NCBI GenBank assembly: GCA_003344405.1
Contig: NOWV01000106.1
Span: 186,001 to 250,000 of the forward strand
DNA: 64,000 bases
From: Trichoplax sp. H2
Taxonomy: Eukaryota > Placozoa > Uniplacotomia > Trichoplacea
Direction: 5' to 3'
Numbering within the stretch: the first letter of the stretch is position 1; every line of letters starts with the position of its first letter. The notes below the pieces were generated by a model that saw nothing but the letters and a program-made list of their open reading frames with translations, did no database searches and was not told where the DNA came from. A program made the position numbers and the translations under genes. Shown here piece by piece: positions 52,890 to 64,000 of the stretch.

Positions 52890-55800
52890 CTATTTTAAGC
52901 GTAATAAACGTTAAGATTTTGCCAAATTTAATACCAAAACTAGCAAAGATTAAATAACATCACACTCGTAGGTCAATAGTGTTGACTTTTCGTAATGTGA
53001 TTATTTAAGATATTTTTGCCCATCCTAACTTTTGTTTGGTCATCGCTGAAGCGTTGTCTATTACTACGAAGTTTAGTTTGTCCTATTAAATCTTGTCTAT
53101 TAATAAGTTCATATGCTAATTTTGGCCAACTTCCAGATGGATTACGGCGACAATCATTTAAAATTTGATGAAGGATTATCTGTACGCCAAATGTTAGCGA
53201 ATGCAATTTCCACGATCTAAAGTCTTTAAATTTTGATTAAATATTACTTTTATTAGTATTGTACAGTATAAAAATATTACTTGATATCTAGATACAAACC
53301 ATATGCGACAAGCAGCATTAAGCATTGTTCGGAAATCGTGTTCCCACTTTGCAAGTAGAGAATACGGAAAATAAATTCAAGTCAATGACAAAAATGTAAC
53401 ATGAAATGGTCTTCTAGTTTGCAGCTTACATGTAAACATCAGATGAATTCAAAATTTGATCGCGGTTGTTTATATCTATCGTGAAAGAAAGCAGTGAATA
53501 TAGTTTTGGGGCAATAGATCTTACAATACATTACGAAATGCATATACCAAACATGTAGTATTCATAACGGAAAATAGGCTCAGCAATAGCTTCTTCATTG
53601 CCAGTAAATTTGGTACAGATCTTTAAAATAATAAAAAATTTGTTTATATCTGTAATCTCTAATTAACTAAAAGCTACCAAATTCTCGAAACCTTTCCAAT
53701 CAATTCTAATCGACTGCAAATCCTGGGTATGTAATATAATTTCGTATCTTGCTATAAATTTAAGAAAAATCTTAGAATGATATTGAGAGAAGTACGGTAT
53801 ATACAAACACGTTTGATGAATTAATTTTACGAGCAATTACCTTCAATCGACGGAAACACTGGATCATCCAATTTCTGACATTGATGGGATACGACGTAAT
53901 ATAAGACGGCATTGTTTGTGATAACCGCTCTATTAATCAAATGCAGTAACAATAAGAAGGTTTACTCATTACTATCCAATACACGAACAAAGCATTGTCA
54001 TTTTACAACTTTGAAATAATTGATAATCCCACCTGTAGGTACTACTTCCTGTAAGTTGTAAGTAAATAATTTAGGGAAGTCGCGGCGGTAGTAATCAAGA
54101 TAAAATTTTGCGTCTAAAATACTAATGTAACAGAATTATAAGTAGTTTTAGAAGTTATTTATACCAATTTTAAAATAAAATTTATTGATAAGACACTTGA
54201 TTACCTGGCACAGAAGTACAAGAATTGAGCTAATGGATAAAGTGAAGTAGCTGCAGTACTATCTAATTTAAATTCCTAAGGTATCGGATATCAAAACAAC
54301 ATACTTAGGTAGGTGAACGACCAGCATTACCGTTACCATTAACGACGAAAAACATAAATGATATGATAGATATGATTTATAAAACTAACCTCATAGATCA
54401 GATGGAGAGAAAATAAAATAGAGGGCAAATGCTGATAACCGATCCAGTTCTTATCAGGTCTACGATTCCGATGGATTTGTTAAGTAAGTTTTTTGAAATT
54501 TTAAATTTAAAATAGTATTGACATAAAAACTTAATTGCCCCTAAATGTCTAAATATATCAGTAACTAACTTGATACACTTTGTTACTATAACGTCAAGCA
54601 GATCTTCTTTGGTATATCGAGCATGAATTGGTGTTTGGAGGACCGCTGACCATATCTAATAAAGAATTTTTGGATTATAAAACTGCAATCTAATTTCAAA
54701 AAGCACCTTAGAAGAAGATGATTTAATTCAAGTTATCAATATATTAGATAAGAACGACTTACATCAGTTCCAATCCTAGTGCCAGTGCCCTGTAAGGTTG
54801 TCATCCAATTCAGGCATGAAATTTATCAGTTATTCAAAAAAAACCAACGTCGTATTTATGTGAGCATATCAATATACATATGTCAATCGAATCTTAATTA
54901 ATAGTGTATATTGCGCACTGTACTTACGCTTACTTCTTCTAGAGAGCCTTTTTCAGATATAAGCCATAATAGAAATCTTACAAATACTTCCAGACTACAT
55001 TCGATATTGTCATAAGATTTGTTGACAGATGCTTTCAAGTACTGAGCTAGTATTGTAAATCCAATTTCTTCCGGTAGTAATTGATGCAAAGCAGCTAAGG
55101 ACGATTTAACTGCGAGATTTTATCAAAAATGTAAAACGATTTTTAATTTGTTGACTACGATCTGCTTCAGATCTCCTGTATTATCGCTACGATATGTACA
55201 ATAGCACGCTCTCACCGATAACATTCGATGGCAGCTTCAATAAAGGTATACGGAACATTTTCCCGTAGTTATTAGTCTATACAAAAGATACAATACATTA
55301 GTACTAGATTACACGAACTAAAACTTCGTACTACCGTATCATAAATTGCATTCATTATTCATACCACTATAAGTGTATCAAACGCCCATTGATATAGGAA
55401 CTGAATCGATCCTGTACATATTGTTAAATCAGTTATTAATTCTAGGAATCAGCAGAATGTAGTATTCGTAATATTTCGTCATACCTGGAATTTTCCAGAG
55501 ATCGAAGTTCAGCTGACAAATCTAGCGGAATCGAGTAGTCAATTAGGACAATGTCAGATAAAACTAACTGAACTTGTGAAATCTACCTGTAGAAGGCCGT
55601 TATAAAAGTAACCATTTGATGCGTTATCTAAAACAGCAATTATACCAGTTTCCTATATAAAAATAACGTCGATGGGTTAACTTATACCATCAATACCGTT
55701 TAGCTACTGCATTGTGTACATAAAGTGCAATCTGTAAATCCATACGTAGGCAAGCATTTACCGTCATGCATGCGACATCCTTGCTCTCTATTGTTAGCTT

Positions 55801-58800
55801 ATATTCAAAATTCATATCATGATATTGATAAACTCTAGAGAATAGAAAAGGTGGGGTTAAAATTACGAATTGAAACTAACTGATCATTCAATATTTAATG
55901 ACAGTAATCATTTTAACGTCGCTAATTGTACCTTAGCTGATCTCCTACAAGACAGTAAAAATATTTTCTCCCGTAGAAATCAGTAGCGAAGAAAGCTTTC
56001 TTCGCAACCGAAGCCAAGCAGCTAAAAAAATTTGATTTCATACAACAACTATATTAATAAGTATTTTTTAAGGCCACTGATAGTATAATGAACTAACAGT
56101 TAATTTATTACTAATACATCATTTAATACACACATGTCTTCTTCCCATATTTTAGATAAACATATTTCCGATAGTACAGGTTGTAGAGGCTCAGTACTAT
56201 ATATATTTGTTTTGACGAAAGAAAAATCTCGACCTTGGCGATTTAGTGAAAGTTGAATACTGGACGCGGTTGGCGTTTGGTGTCCGATGGTCGGATGCTG
56301 TTGCAAACGGTTTATATCGTCCCTGCCCTGTAGAGGATGAACTTGTTGAGCAGGCATGTGTGGTATTAGCGTAGAAACTGGCGTGTTTCGATGATGCGAA
56401 ATTACACTAGAATTGACAGGTGGAGGAGTATAACTTCGAAAAGGTGATAGGGCTGCGGAATGATGGAGATTCTGCGATTTTGTCGTAAGATTATGCAGTC
56501 GCTGATCGGTAAAATTAACGGACGCTAATGGGTCTGTGTTGAAGGAATCAGATGTATTCTATACAACAATAACGAAGATAAATATAATTACATACTATAT
56601 ATAAATTTAAAGAAAGGCAGAATTACACGCGCTAACCTCAGTTTTTAATTTTCGTGGTTGCCAAAGAGAATGCTTATTTCTATTTTTATCAAAAATAAGA
56701 ATGAACTCAGGTTCTCTTATGGTGGTGACGACTTGATATTCAGGACCATAAAAATATTTTGATTCACCGCCTAAACAATAAGAGAATCATCAATAAATTT
56801 AAATTACTTAATTTTTTAGCCAGAAAAAATTTATGATATACACTTATACAAAAATATAAAGTTAATACAGGGCATTGTGATAGCTGCAAAAAAGTTAGCT
56901 TACTTTCAAGATTGATGAATACCGGATGAGGTTCGTCGATTGGATTTGAGATCGTGTACAACTCGGGTATTCGTTTACCATGTCTATGATATAGTACAAT
57001 AGCCAGATGTATTTGCATTATTATAATACGGAAAGGTTAAATTGGATAGTGAATAATTTTAGCACTCGAGCTACAGAATGATGTATGGCTAAGACTAAAG
57101 ATATTGAAATAAACAGTATCTATATTACTTTTCATATTCTGATTCTGTAAATCGTCTTTGTATTAAAAGGCCGGTGGATATATTCCAAACGTGTTGTACC
57201 TATTTAAGTGTTGAAGATTAATGCTTTAAATTGTAAATTGATGTACAGAAACGAATTATAAAATACCAAATTGGACAATTCACAAAGACCTTACGTAAAA
57301 TAAATACTATCAGCTGCATAAGCTACGATAAATCGGTAAAGTTTCTGTCAGTTTTTATAAAGTTCCACAGAGTACTTACCGGAAAAGGCGTTGAGCTGGT
57401 AAAGAAAGATCCATCCTCTGCGTAAAAACTTATAAAGTTTTGCTCAATAATGCATAACTTTTGATTTTTAGCCCCATGATGACCTAAAGAGAAGTCATTC
57501 AATAATCGTTTTAGCTATACAGTTCATCAAGTATGATCGCAGTTAAGATAGAAATTTTTCATTTAACTGCAATATATAACGTTTATAGTGATAAAGTACA
57601 GCTATTCGTACGTTTTGTATTTGTGTCTTCTGAAAAGGTACACCAAAGCACCTATTGAATATAAAATAGTCAAAGTATCAAATGTAATAAATTTAGCATA
57701 CTTAAAGATATCGTCTTACTGACGTCGATTATTGGCGTTTCCACGGTAAAAGTTTTGACGATTTTGTTCGTATCGCCTATGCCACTAAAGCTTAGGACAA
57801 CAGTCTTATCGCATACATAGATCTAATACAAGTATATAATAAATTTCGTGACCACATTGCAATATATTTGCTGAAGAGCTTTAATTTGGTAAGATCACAC
57901 TGGGATGACCTAATAAATTTTCTTCTTGATTTAGCATCATAGCATTTTATTTTAACTACTATTATATGCAGCTTTAATATTTGCATAATTCTTTCTTTTA
58001 ATATTGCTTCTAAATACATGCGTGTCTGTAATATGTGCGTACATGATGATATTTTTAACATTACAAACGCTATTCTCATAAACATATTCATTAAATTAAT
58101 AAGATTAGATTATATCGATGACGTACTTCCTTCTCTGTAGCTACATTCCCTTCATCTTGGTCGTCTGCGTAATATGTAACTTTCCAAAAATCCTAAATGA
58201 GCGTTGTATATTGATAAATTGACTTTACTGTATATATATATATAATATTAGACTATGGAACTATCATAAAAAAAATTATCATGGTTTATGGTAGCCAATG
58301 AATCTATTTCCATAGCTAAGATCGAAAACGAATAACTTGTAAATTCCGATTAACAGTAGATTTTATGGATATTTTGATGGGTTAAAATGACCTTCACTGC
58401 TTGTGACTGGTTCAGTTGAAATTTGTGCACATTTACTTGAATAGTACTGTAACGTACACGAATGTGGTTTGAATTATAATAACTCAGATTGATCGTTTGC
58501 AAATAATGGGTTAGAAACTCTGAGATTCTAGATAGAGCTATAGGGTTCAATTATATTATTGGGTATAAAAGTCATTCGCCGTACGCATGCTGTGCCCATA
58601 AAATTTATTATACGAGTATGAAACTATAGTACGCAAATATTTTACTAATCTGCAAACTTTTACAGAAAGATGAAAGATTTTTTCAGCACTGTACAGTATT
58701 ACATTCAAGTCTTTCGATAGCTATATTCATTACTTTCTGGACAGTGTCCGAATATTGCAAAAGTACATATCAATATTGAATCAGTATACTACAAGAACAA

Positions 58801-58998
58801 ATGCAGATGCAAACATACACGTACATTATCTTATGCAAGTGATGAATGATATGTTAAAAATAGTATCTATCTACACTATATATACGTCATATTTATTTTG
58901 GTAGAAACCTTCTGTTCTTGGTAACCGTTTTCATCATTTTTACCAAGCGGATGTCGATCTCGATAGTAAATCTTTCCATTTGGTATAAAGTCTTCCAT
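47248..58998 (-). CDS. ANAPC1: Anaphase-promoting complex subunit 1
   Basis: About 53 exons (mapped in the next two entries) encode roughly 1,750 residues; human has 1,944. The start MEDFIPNGK matches the EFVPFGR block of human APC1. Diagnostic segments are VQHVWNISTGLL, the PC-repeat region with SIGLLLGIAAAKRGTMDLAV and IRALLPPTSAELNI, GPGPEMDNCTDRESYSVAAG, INVNVTAPGA, AGACMAIGFRFAGSAN, GNLTVLKTLRKLH and KYHLQALRHLYAL. The C-terminal YPSDLLSLFMKFG aligns with the human helical end. APC1 is the largest scaffold of the APC/C ubiquitin ligase and links the catalytic module to the TPR arm. The poorly conserved loop 56134-56558 is Ser/His/Pro/Gln-rich, like the regulatory loop in other animals. 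The model is uncertain at 55365-55590. Confidence 0.93.
53030..58998 (-). other. ANAPC1: ANAPC1 exon map, 5' half
   Basis: Coding exons in transcript order: 58909-58998, 58127-58192, 57720-57822, 57380-57483, 57129-57199, 56904-56983, 56637-56770, 56134-56558, 55932-56021, 55762-55834, 55587-55652, 55485-55567 (uncertain), 55384-55411 (uncertain; 55365-55411 is an alternative in another frame), 55216-55276, 54934-55109, 54763-54789, 54570-54655, 54390-54459, 54205-54275, 54033-54121, 53841-53929, 53678-53722, 53553-53620, 53300-53346, 53030-53223. Boundaries follow splice consensus, reading phase and similarity to human APC1. The end at 53030, the pair 53678-53722 / 53553-53620 and the donor at 56134 are the weaker choices. 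Confidence 0.7.
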
Positions 58999-59482
58999 CC
59001 TCGTTAATTCAAGCACAAAGGTCTATTTGTAATGGGGTATTTCTCTGTTCGAGATTTAAGAAAGTAGACAACAGAAAATAGCTTATTAGTGGATTAGCAT
59101 TAGCGCAATGTCAATATGCTATAAATGAAATCTTGCAGATAGAGCTTGCAGTATAATAGGAAAATAGGAAGTCTAACCAGAGCATAGAGTACCATTACTG
59201 TATCTATCAGTATACAATACTGTAGATAGTATAGTACAAGTCACTGCTGGTATTTTTTCTACTGTGCAAAAATCTAGGCAATCATGGATGGTATAACAAA
59301 CTTCTTGGAGATTCAGAACAATGATATGTAAATGGATAGTCAAACATGAGACACCTCCATCTTTTAACTTTACGTATTTTTATGTGGTAATATTTTATAG
59401 TCCATCGTTGGGAGTTGGGATCAACTTATGAATAAATTGGGAAATTATCTCCTACATATTGACTACTATACAAGTTTGACAC

Positions 59483-59500
59483 TGAGGTCAAATGACCTCA
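59483..59500. promoter_or_regulatory. AGGTCA inverted repeat (IR2-type palindrome)
   Basis: TGAGGTCA-AA-TGACCTCA is a perfect inverted repeat of the nuclear-receptor half site AGGTCA with extended arms. It lies about 490 bp upstream of the ANAPC1 start codon. Binding by a nuclear receptor is inferred from the motif only. Confidence 0.4.
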
Positions 59501-60284
59501 TTGTGTTTATAAACTCTATAAAGATGTCTTTCTAGCTAGTAAAAAGACATTAGCAGATATCTAGTAGGAGCATTGAAGATGTAGTACAATTACAGGTTGA
59601 TCGAGTTCAAGTGAAAATTTCGATTGGTACATGATACTAAAAGATTGAAAGTGCCCATTTATGTATGATTCTAAGAAGGAAAGGTAAAGATCTTATTGAG
59701 TAGTCATTAATAATAATATATTGTAGAGTACTACTACTGTAGATTGGCATCTATCTGTAAGATAAGCAAAAACACTTTCTGCAATGATTAACTTGGTGGT
59801 GCTCTATCCAGATAGCTCAAAAACACAAATATGATTTCAAAGTGGTAATATTAATCTACAACTGGGTAAAAACAGTAGAAATAGCCAAGACATACTCTAG
59901 ATAATACAGAAATAACAGTCATTTATTTATTGTAATCATGGACTATCTTAAGTTACATTGAATTTTAGTCAATAATCTGCACAGTCGCACAACTCTACTT
60001 TCTACTGCTTGTAGGTAAAACGTTGCCAATTTGCATCACAAGAAATCAACTCATTGGATAGTTAATATACGTACCACGCAGCTAGTCCCAATTTTTCCGA
60101 AGTAGTTACGGGTTGCCTTTTAATTGAATTTTATGTTCTATGGCAAGGGATTCAATTTGCATGCATACCAAGAGCAATGTTATAACCTGGAAAATGGATC
60201 GATTTGGAAGGCGAGAAAATCAATCTCCATTCACAGCTCATTGCTCGATCTACAGTAAAGGATGACACTGTATTCTCTACCGTA

Positions 60285-60665
60285 CTATACCGTAACGGTT
60301 GGGGGGTACTGTACCGTCAGTACAGTATAGTGCACTGTTTCAGTGAGGAGTCTACAGCTAGTACAATAGTACACCAGTCAGATAATTTGATTTTCGCGCC
60401 AGATGCAACCTTTCAGTGTGTACAGTACTCTCTTACGATGTATGTACTGTGAAGTAGTACTGTACACTGTACTGTCCACTGCCAACAGGTACAGTACAGT
60501 ACAGTACAGTACTGTACTGCATTGTACTGTACTGTACTGTACTGTACTAGCATGGACCTCTACAGTACAGTACTGTACTGTACAGTACTGTACACTACTG
60601 TACTGTAGGTCTACAGTACTGTAGCATGGGCCAAAGGCCGTATCGGTACTGTACTGGTACCGTAA
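60285..60665. repeat. Largest GTAC-palindrome cluster
   Basis: Long runs of ACAGTACAGTACTGTACTG and related units, densest at about 60425-60620, with GTACCGTA variants at both edges. The stretch is largely self-complementary. Open frames through it are artefacts of a repeat without stop codons. Confidence 0.85.
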
Positions 60666-61922
60666 ATACGATACAATTTAACCTTCAGGGTTAAAGCGGA
60701 ACCTGTACTGGCAACGATGAGCAACGATGAGCTCTAATGTTAATAGCCCAAAACCCAAGATGTCATTTTTCAGGTAAGCAAAGACATATTATTCTACCTC
60801 TGGCATACTGGTCTTGTCGAACAGAAGTACAAATTTCATTAAAAACTGCTACAAACAAGCACTACTTTCATTGTGTCTTGTGTTAGCCTGAAGCAATGTC
60901 TGTATTGTATACATTATATATGGATATACGAGTATGCGGGTATACAAAGTACCAGTATGGACTCCTACTATAAGAGCACGAGCATCGGCCATTGCAGTCT
61001 ATAGCTAAGATGAAATGAAGCATTTAGGCAGATATTTAGCCATAGTTAGCTAGATACCATATGATTACAAAATAGGATACTCAAGCTTGATTGTGATAGT
61101 AGACACATACATCAAACTTGTAGAAAGGATGAAAAGGAACCTGTTGGCAAAGTAGGCTGTTTTGAGATATCAAGGATGCGAGCCATTCTCTTGACAAATT
61201 CATTTGCAGAAGTACAGTGTTAATTAATTGTAACTAGCATACAACCCACTCTCTATAATAATTAGAAAGTAGTAAAATGACAAATCTATGACTGGTGAAA
61301 TGATTGCATTTAAAAAATATGTACACAACTTGAATAATACAATTAGTCGGGTAACAGGATACTTCATGCAGTGATCGTCAATTTGTTATGATGGAATGAT
61401 CTAGGCCTTGCAGTCGTCATCAAATCTTTCCCATCCTCTGTGGGTGTAAAGGCTTTATTTACACCTAATAGTAGGGATAAGCGTGGTAGTAACTCGTTCT
61501 ACACATATTTATTTTCGTAAAATTTTGTTAATATTATACTGTACCAATAAATTTCCTGTTCAGAATTTTGCTCGTTGCACGCCCAATACCGCATCGAAAG
61601 TGATGACTATCATCATTTCGATGAAATTATTTACTGTACTTTGGCATCTCGCTGATTCATTCCTATGACAATAATTAATGGAAATTGACAATTTATAATT
61701 CGAAAAGTCATCGTTTCTTTTCGGACTGTATAATTTAATGTGCGTTAAATTATTTACAATCAGTAACCAAGATCTGAAGCTTTATAGTCATAGTAAACTT
61801 ACTATTGATATACGAGTATTAGGGACTGCTAGAGGTTGCTCGAGTATATTGCCTCTTAATGATATGGTATTTATTGACTTTTAATACGCATTGGAAGATT
61901 AATTTAAAAATTTCTTAAACAG

Positions 61923-62022
61923 ATATATAGGGTTGGGTATCGTTCTTTCCTCAGCCGTATTATTCTTACTTGTCAATACCGGAAGTATCGTCAATAAGCC
62001 AAAAAATTCGATTAAATCTACA
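61923..62022 (+). other. Candidate orphan exon encoding a membrane segment
   Basis: A 100-bp open stretch is bounded by an acceptor (TTCTTAAACAG) and a strong donor (ACA-GTAAGA). It reads YIGLGIVLSSAVLFLLVNTG then SIVNKPKNS, a typical single membrane helix with a basic flank. No convincing partner exon was found, although 61562-61668 also has an acceptor-like start. It could be part of a small gene, a pseudogene, or chance. Confidence 0.25.
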
Positions 62023-63249
62023 GTAAGAAATTTATTGCTCTTTCCCCACTAAACGTAAATTGCTTTAAATTACTGAAGATGTAGAGATGAAAGCCATTAG
62101 TTAAAACCTAATTAAAATATTTTAAGTGATAATATCCACAATCGTGCTGCAGTGTTAATGTATCAAGTGCTTAATTATGCTAACTATTTAGTCAGTTTTA
62201 CTTTCAGCTTTATAGTTATTCATTTCTTTCTTTCTTAAAAGCGAAATACTTCAAGATGGGATGAATAAATCATTGGATCCTTCCTTCCTTTCAATATTTT
62301 AAATGGAATCACTTAAGCTTTCTTCTCCGTATTGTTTGAAAAAGTGTGATACAGAAAATGAATTCAATCTATAATTTATCTGCTCTCACTTTTACGATAT
62401 GAAAGCTATTAGAGTAATGCATTTATCTTTGATGTTATCCGCTATCTATCTCTAATGTCTTTTTATTCCCACTAATTTATAATTACATCGCTGAAGGCTA
62501 AATGTTGTAAATACTTATTGTATTGTGTCTTCAATAAAATGTGATAACAGCCCCGCAACTAGTGTTCCACATTCTATTCGATTTGACCATTTTGACCTAA
62601 ATTCGATTCAATTCAAAATTTGTGCAAGTAAAATTCGGTTTATTTTTACGTGAATATACAATAAATAGTCATTTGAAATTGTATATTTGTAAATTTATTG
62701 GCGTATACCATTATAATATTAGCTCTATAGAGAGAAAATAAAGAATTTCATATCAAGCAACTAGTAAATAGACATCATTTATGACAGATGTTAAAACGTT
62801 CATTTGCAAAATAGCCAATGTGCCGTGTTTGGTAAATGCCCGTGTATATCAAAACGCTATTAGGACCATTATAATTTATAATTGCAATATAGAATTAATA
62901 ACAAAGGTCAAAGATACAAATACAGGATAATATGTTTAAATCTTGTTATGTAACAGCGATAAATACTACGATATATTTAAATCTTGCTACAATTCTGACA
63001 TCTTAGTATGTTTCAGTCTTAGCATAATTCATAATGCACGTTTTATTTGCAATCTTAGCTTAACTCTTATACTCTATGATGTGTTGCAATCTTAATACTC
63101 TATGATAAGTTGAAATCTTTGTGGAGTTCTAATACTGAGTGATATATTTTGTAATCATTGCGCAACTCAAATTTGTCGCAATCTTAGGGTACCGTACCCT
63201 GACACTCTGATATGCAGCACTATTAGTGCAACTCTGATGTATTACTATG

Positions 63250-63965
63250 ATTTAGTGCCAATACATTTTATTTTAACTACTATTACATGCAGCTTTATTA
63301 TCTGTGTCTTTCTTTTCAATGTTGATTCCATAACGTGCCTATCCGTGACGTGCACACAAAATTATAAAATTCTTAATATTAAGAGTAGGATTCTCATCAA
63401 CATATTCATCAATAACATTAGGTCATATCGATCGCGTATTTCCTTCCCTATAGCTATATTTCCTTTATCTTGGTCGTTTACGTAATATACCCTTAGCTTT
63501 CAAAAAAATCCTAATATATTGTACATTTATAAATTTAGTATCTTAATATATGAAAAATTCACTTTATTGCATAAAATAGGTTCGTCTTATAACTACCAAG
63601 AAATATCTGGCTACAATCAGATTATCTAAGTTACTACAGCAAAATTCATCATTGATATATGTTACAATCAGCTATAGAATTTTTTTAGCAACACAATGAA
63701 TTTATTGTCATAGTTAAGATCGAAATAAATAACTTATAAATTTTGATGAATTGTAGATTTACGTATATTTTGATAGATTAAAACGGTCATTAATGTTTAT
63801 GAGTGGCTTAGTAGATACAACAAGAGTATCATTAATTGAGGTTGGTGTACATTTACTAGAATAGTATTGTATGTGTATGTGGTTTGAATTATGATAACTC
63901 AGATTAATTGTTTGCCAATAATGGGGTAGAAATTTACGATTCTAGATAGAACTATAGGGTAATAA
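63250..63965 (-). pseudogene. Decayed duplicate of ANAPC1 exon 2 and flanking introns
   Basis: This stretch aligns with 57935-58560 in the same orientation, about 5.4 kb away. It covers the end of ANAPC1 intron 2, exon 2 and the first part of intron 1. Shared tracts include TATTTTAACTACTATTA, TTATCTTGGTCGT and AATGTGGTTTGAATTAT or close variants. The exon-2 equivalent (about 63440-63510) has a frameshift and in-frame stop (reads GAT TTT TTT GAA AGC TAA), and its donor is changed from GTACGT to ATACGC. It cannot code and is a duplicated pseudogene fragment. The copy may continue past the window edge. Confidence 0.8.
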
Positions 63966-64000
63966 TAGCCTCTGTGACAGATTTATTGCATTACATCTAT

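Larger units (their letters stand above)
58999..63245. other. Right-hand intergenic region
   Basis: Holds the ANAPC1 promoter side, a perfect 8-2-8 palindrome at 59483-59500, a GTAC-palindrome cluster, a candidate orphan exon at 61923-62022 and a loosely repetitive stretch at about 62930-63240 built on AATCTTA and TACTCTATGAT units. No complete gene is supported. Confidence 0.5.

Noticed and set aside
58350-58550. Minus-strand open frame in ANAPC1 intron 1
   Set aside because: Its duplicate at about 63780-63960 does not keep the frame, so protein constraint is unlikely.
60204-60624. Two open frames in the right intergenic region
   Set aside because: Driven by the GTAC cluster; peptide is repeat-derived.
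1-64000. tRNA, rRNA, CRISPR arrays, transposase or reverse-transcriptase genes
   Set aside because: Looked for tRNA B-box-like motifs, regularly spaced direct repeats and common transposon domains. None was convincing by eye; tRNAscan-SE and RepeatMasker would be decisive.

Overview
The window reads as nuclear DNA of an early-branching animal. It is AT-rich, with intron-dense genes whose introns are mostly about 80-300 bp, GT-AG splice sites, and clear animal orthologues including a neurexin/Caspr-like membrane protein and an RRBP1/kinectin-like protein. A placozoan (Trichoplax-like) genome fits best. That placement is inferred from gene content, intron style and composition, not from a database match. 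I recognise no rRNA, tRNA or CRISPR array, and no intact transposon coding region.

Layout, left to right. A Fos/ATF3-like bZIP gene (+, 1129-2607) lies behind two CRE motifs. ADCK1 (+, 5212-9087) encodes a mitochondrial UbiB-family atypical kinase. A three-exon gene (+, 10528-13561) encodes a two-laminin-G single-pass receptor with a Caspr/neurexin-type cytoplasmic tail. POLR2I/RPB9 (+, 15533-17152) follows. A 25-exon RRBP1/kinectin-like gene (-, 17950-24363) runs tail-to-tail with RPB9. About 8.3 kb (24364-32713) then shows no convincing gene, only tandem repeats and GTAC-palindrome clusters. A mitochondrial-type valyl-tRNA synthetase (-, 32714-40077; 25 exons) is divergent from a small unnamed coiled-coil gene (+, 40936-42321). 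EEF1G (-, 42818-45770) faces that gene tail-to-tail. ANAPC1/APC1 (-, 47248-58998; about 53 exons) comes next. The right end (58999-64000) is mostly intergenic, with a candidate orphan membrane exon and a decayed direct duplicate of the 5' part of ANAPC1.

The genes form no operon or single pathway. They are mostly housekeeping functions: transcription (RPB9), translation (EEF1G, ValRS), ER organisation (RRBP1), mitochondria (ADCK1, ValRS) and cell cycle (ANAPC1). The bZIP factor and the receptor are the regulatory and cell-surface members. Exon models were built by eye from splice sites, reading phase and family homology. Most join in phase and give protein lengths close to the human orthologues. 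The main unresolved stretch is ANAPC1 at 55365-55590.

The most interesting items are: the minimal neurexin/Caspr-like receptor; recurrent CTGTACAG/GTACTGTAC palindrome clusters in intergenic DNA, two of them just upstream of genes; a perfect 27-bp-arm hairpin upstream of RPB9; a possible 19-nt intron or frameshift in ANAPC1; the duplicated ANAPC1 fragment; a 160-bp tandem duplication that copies a splice acceptor; and two GC-AG introns.
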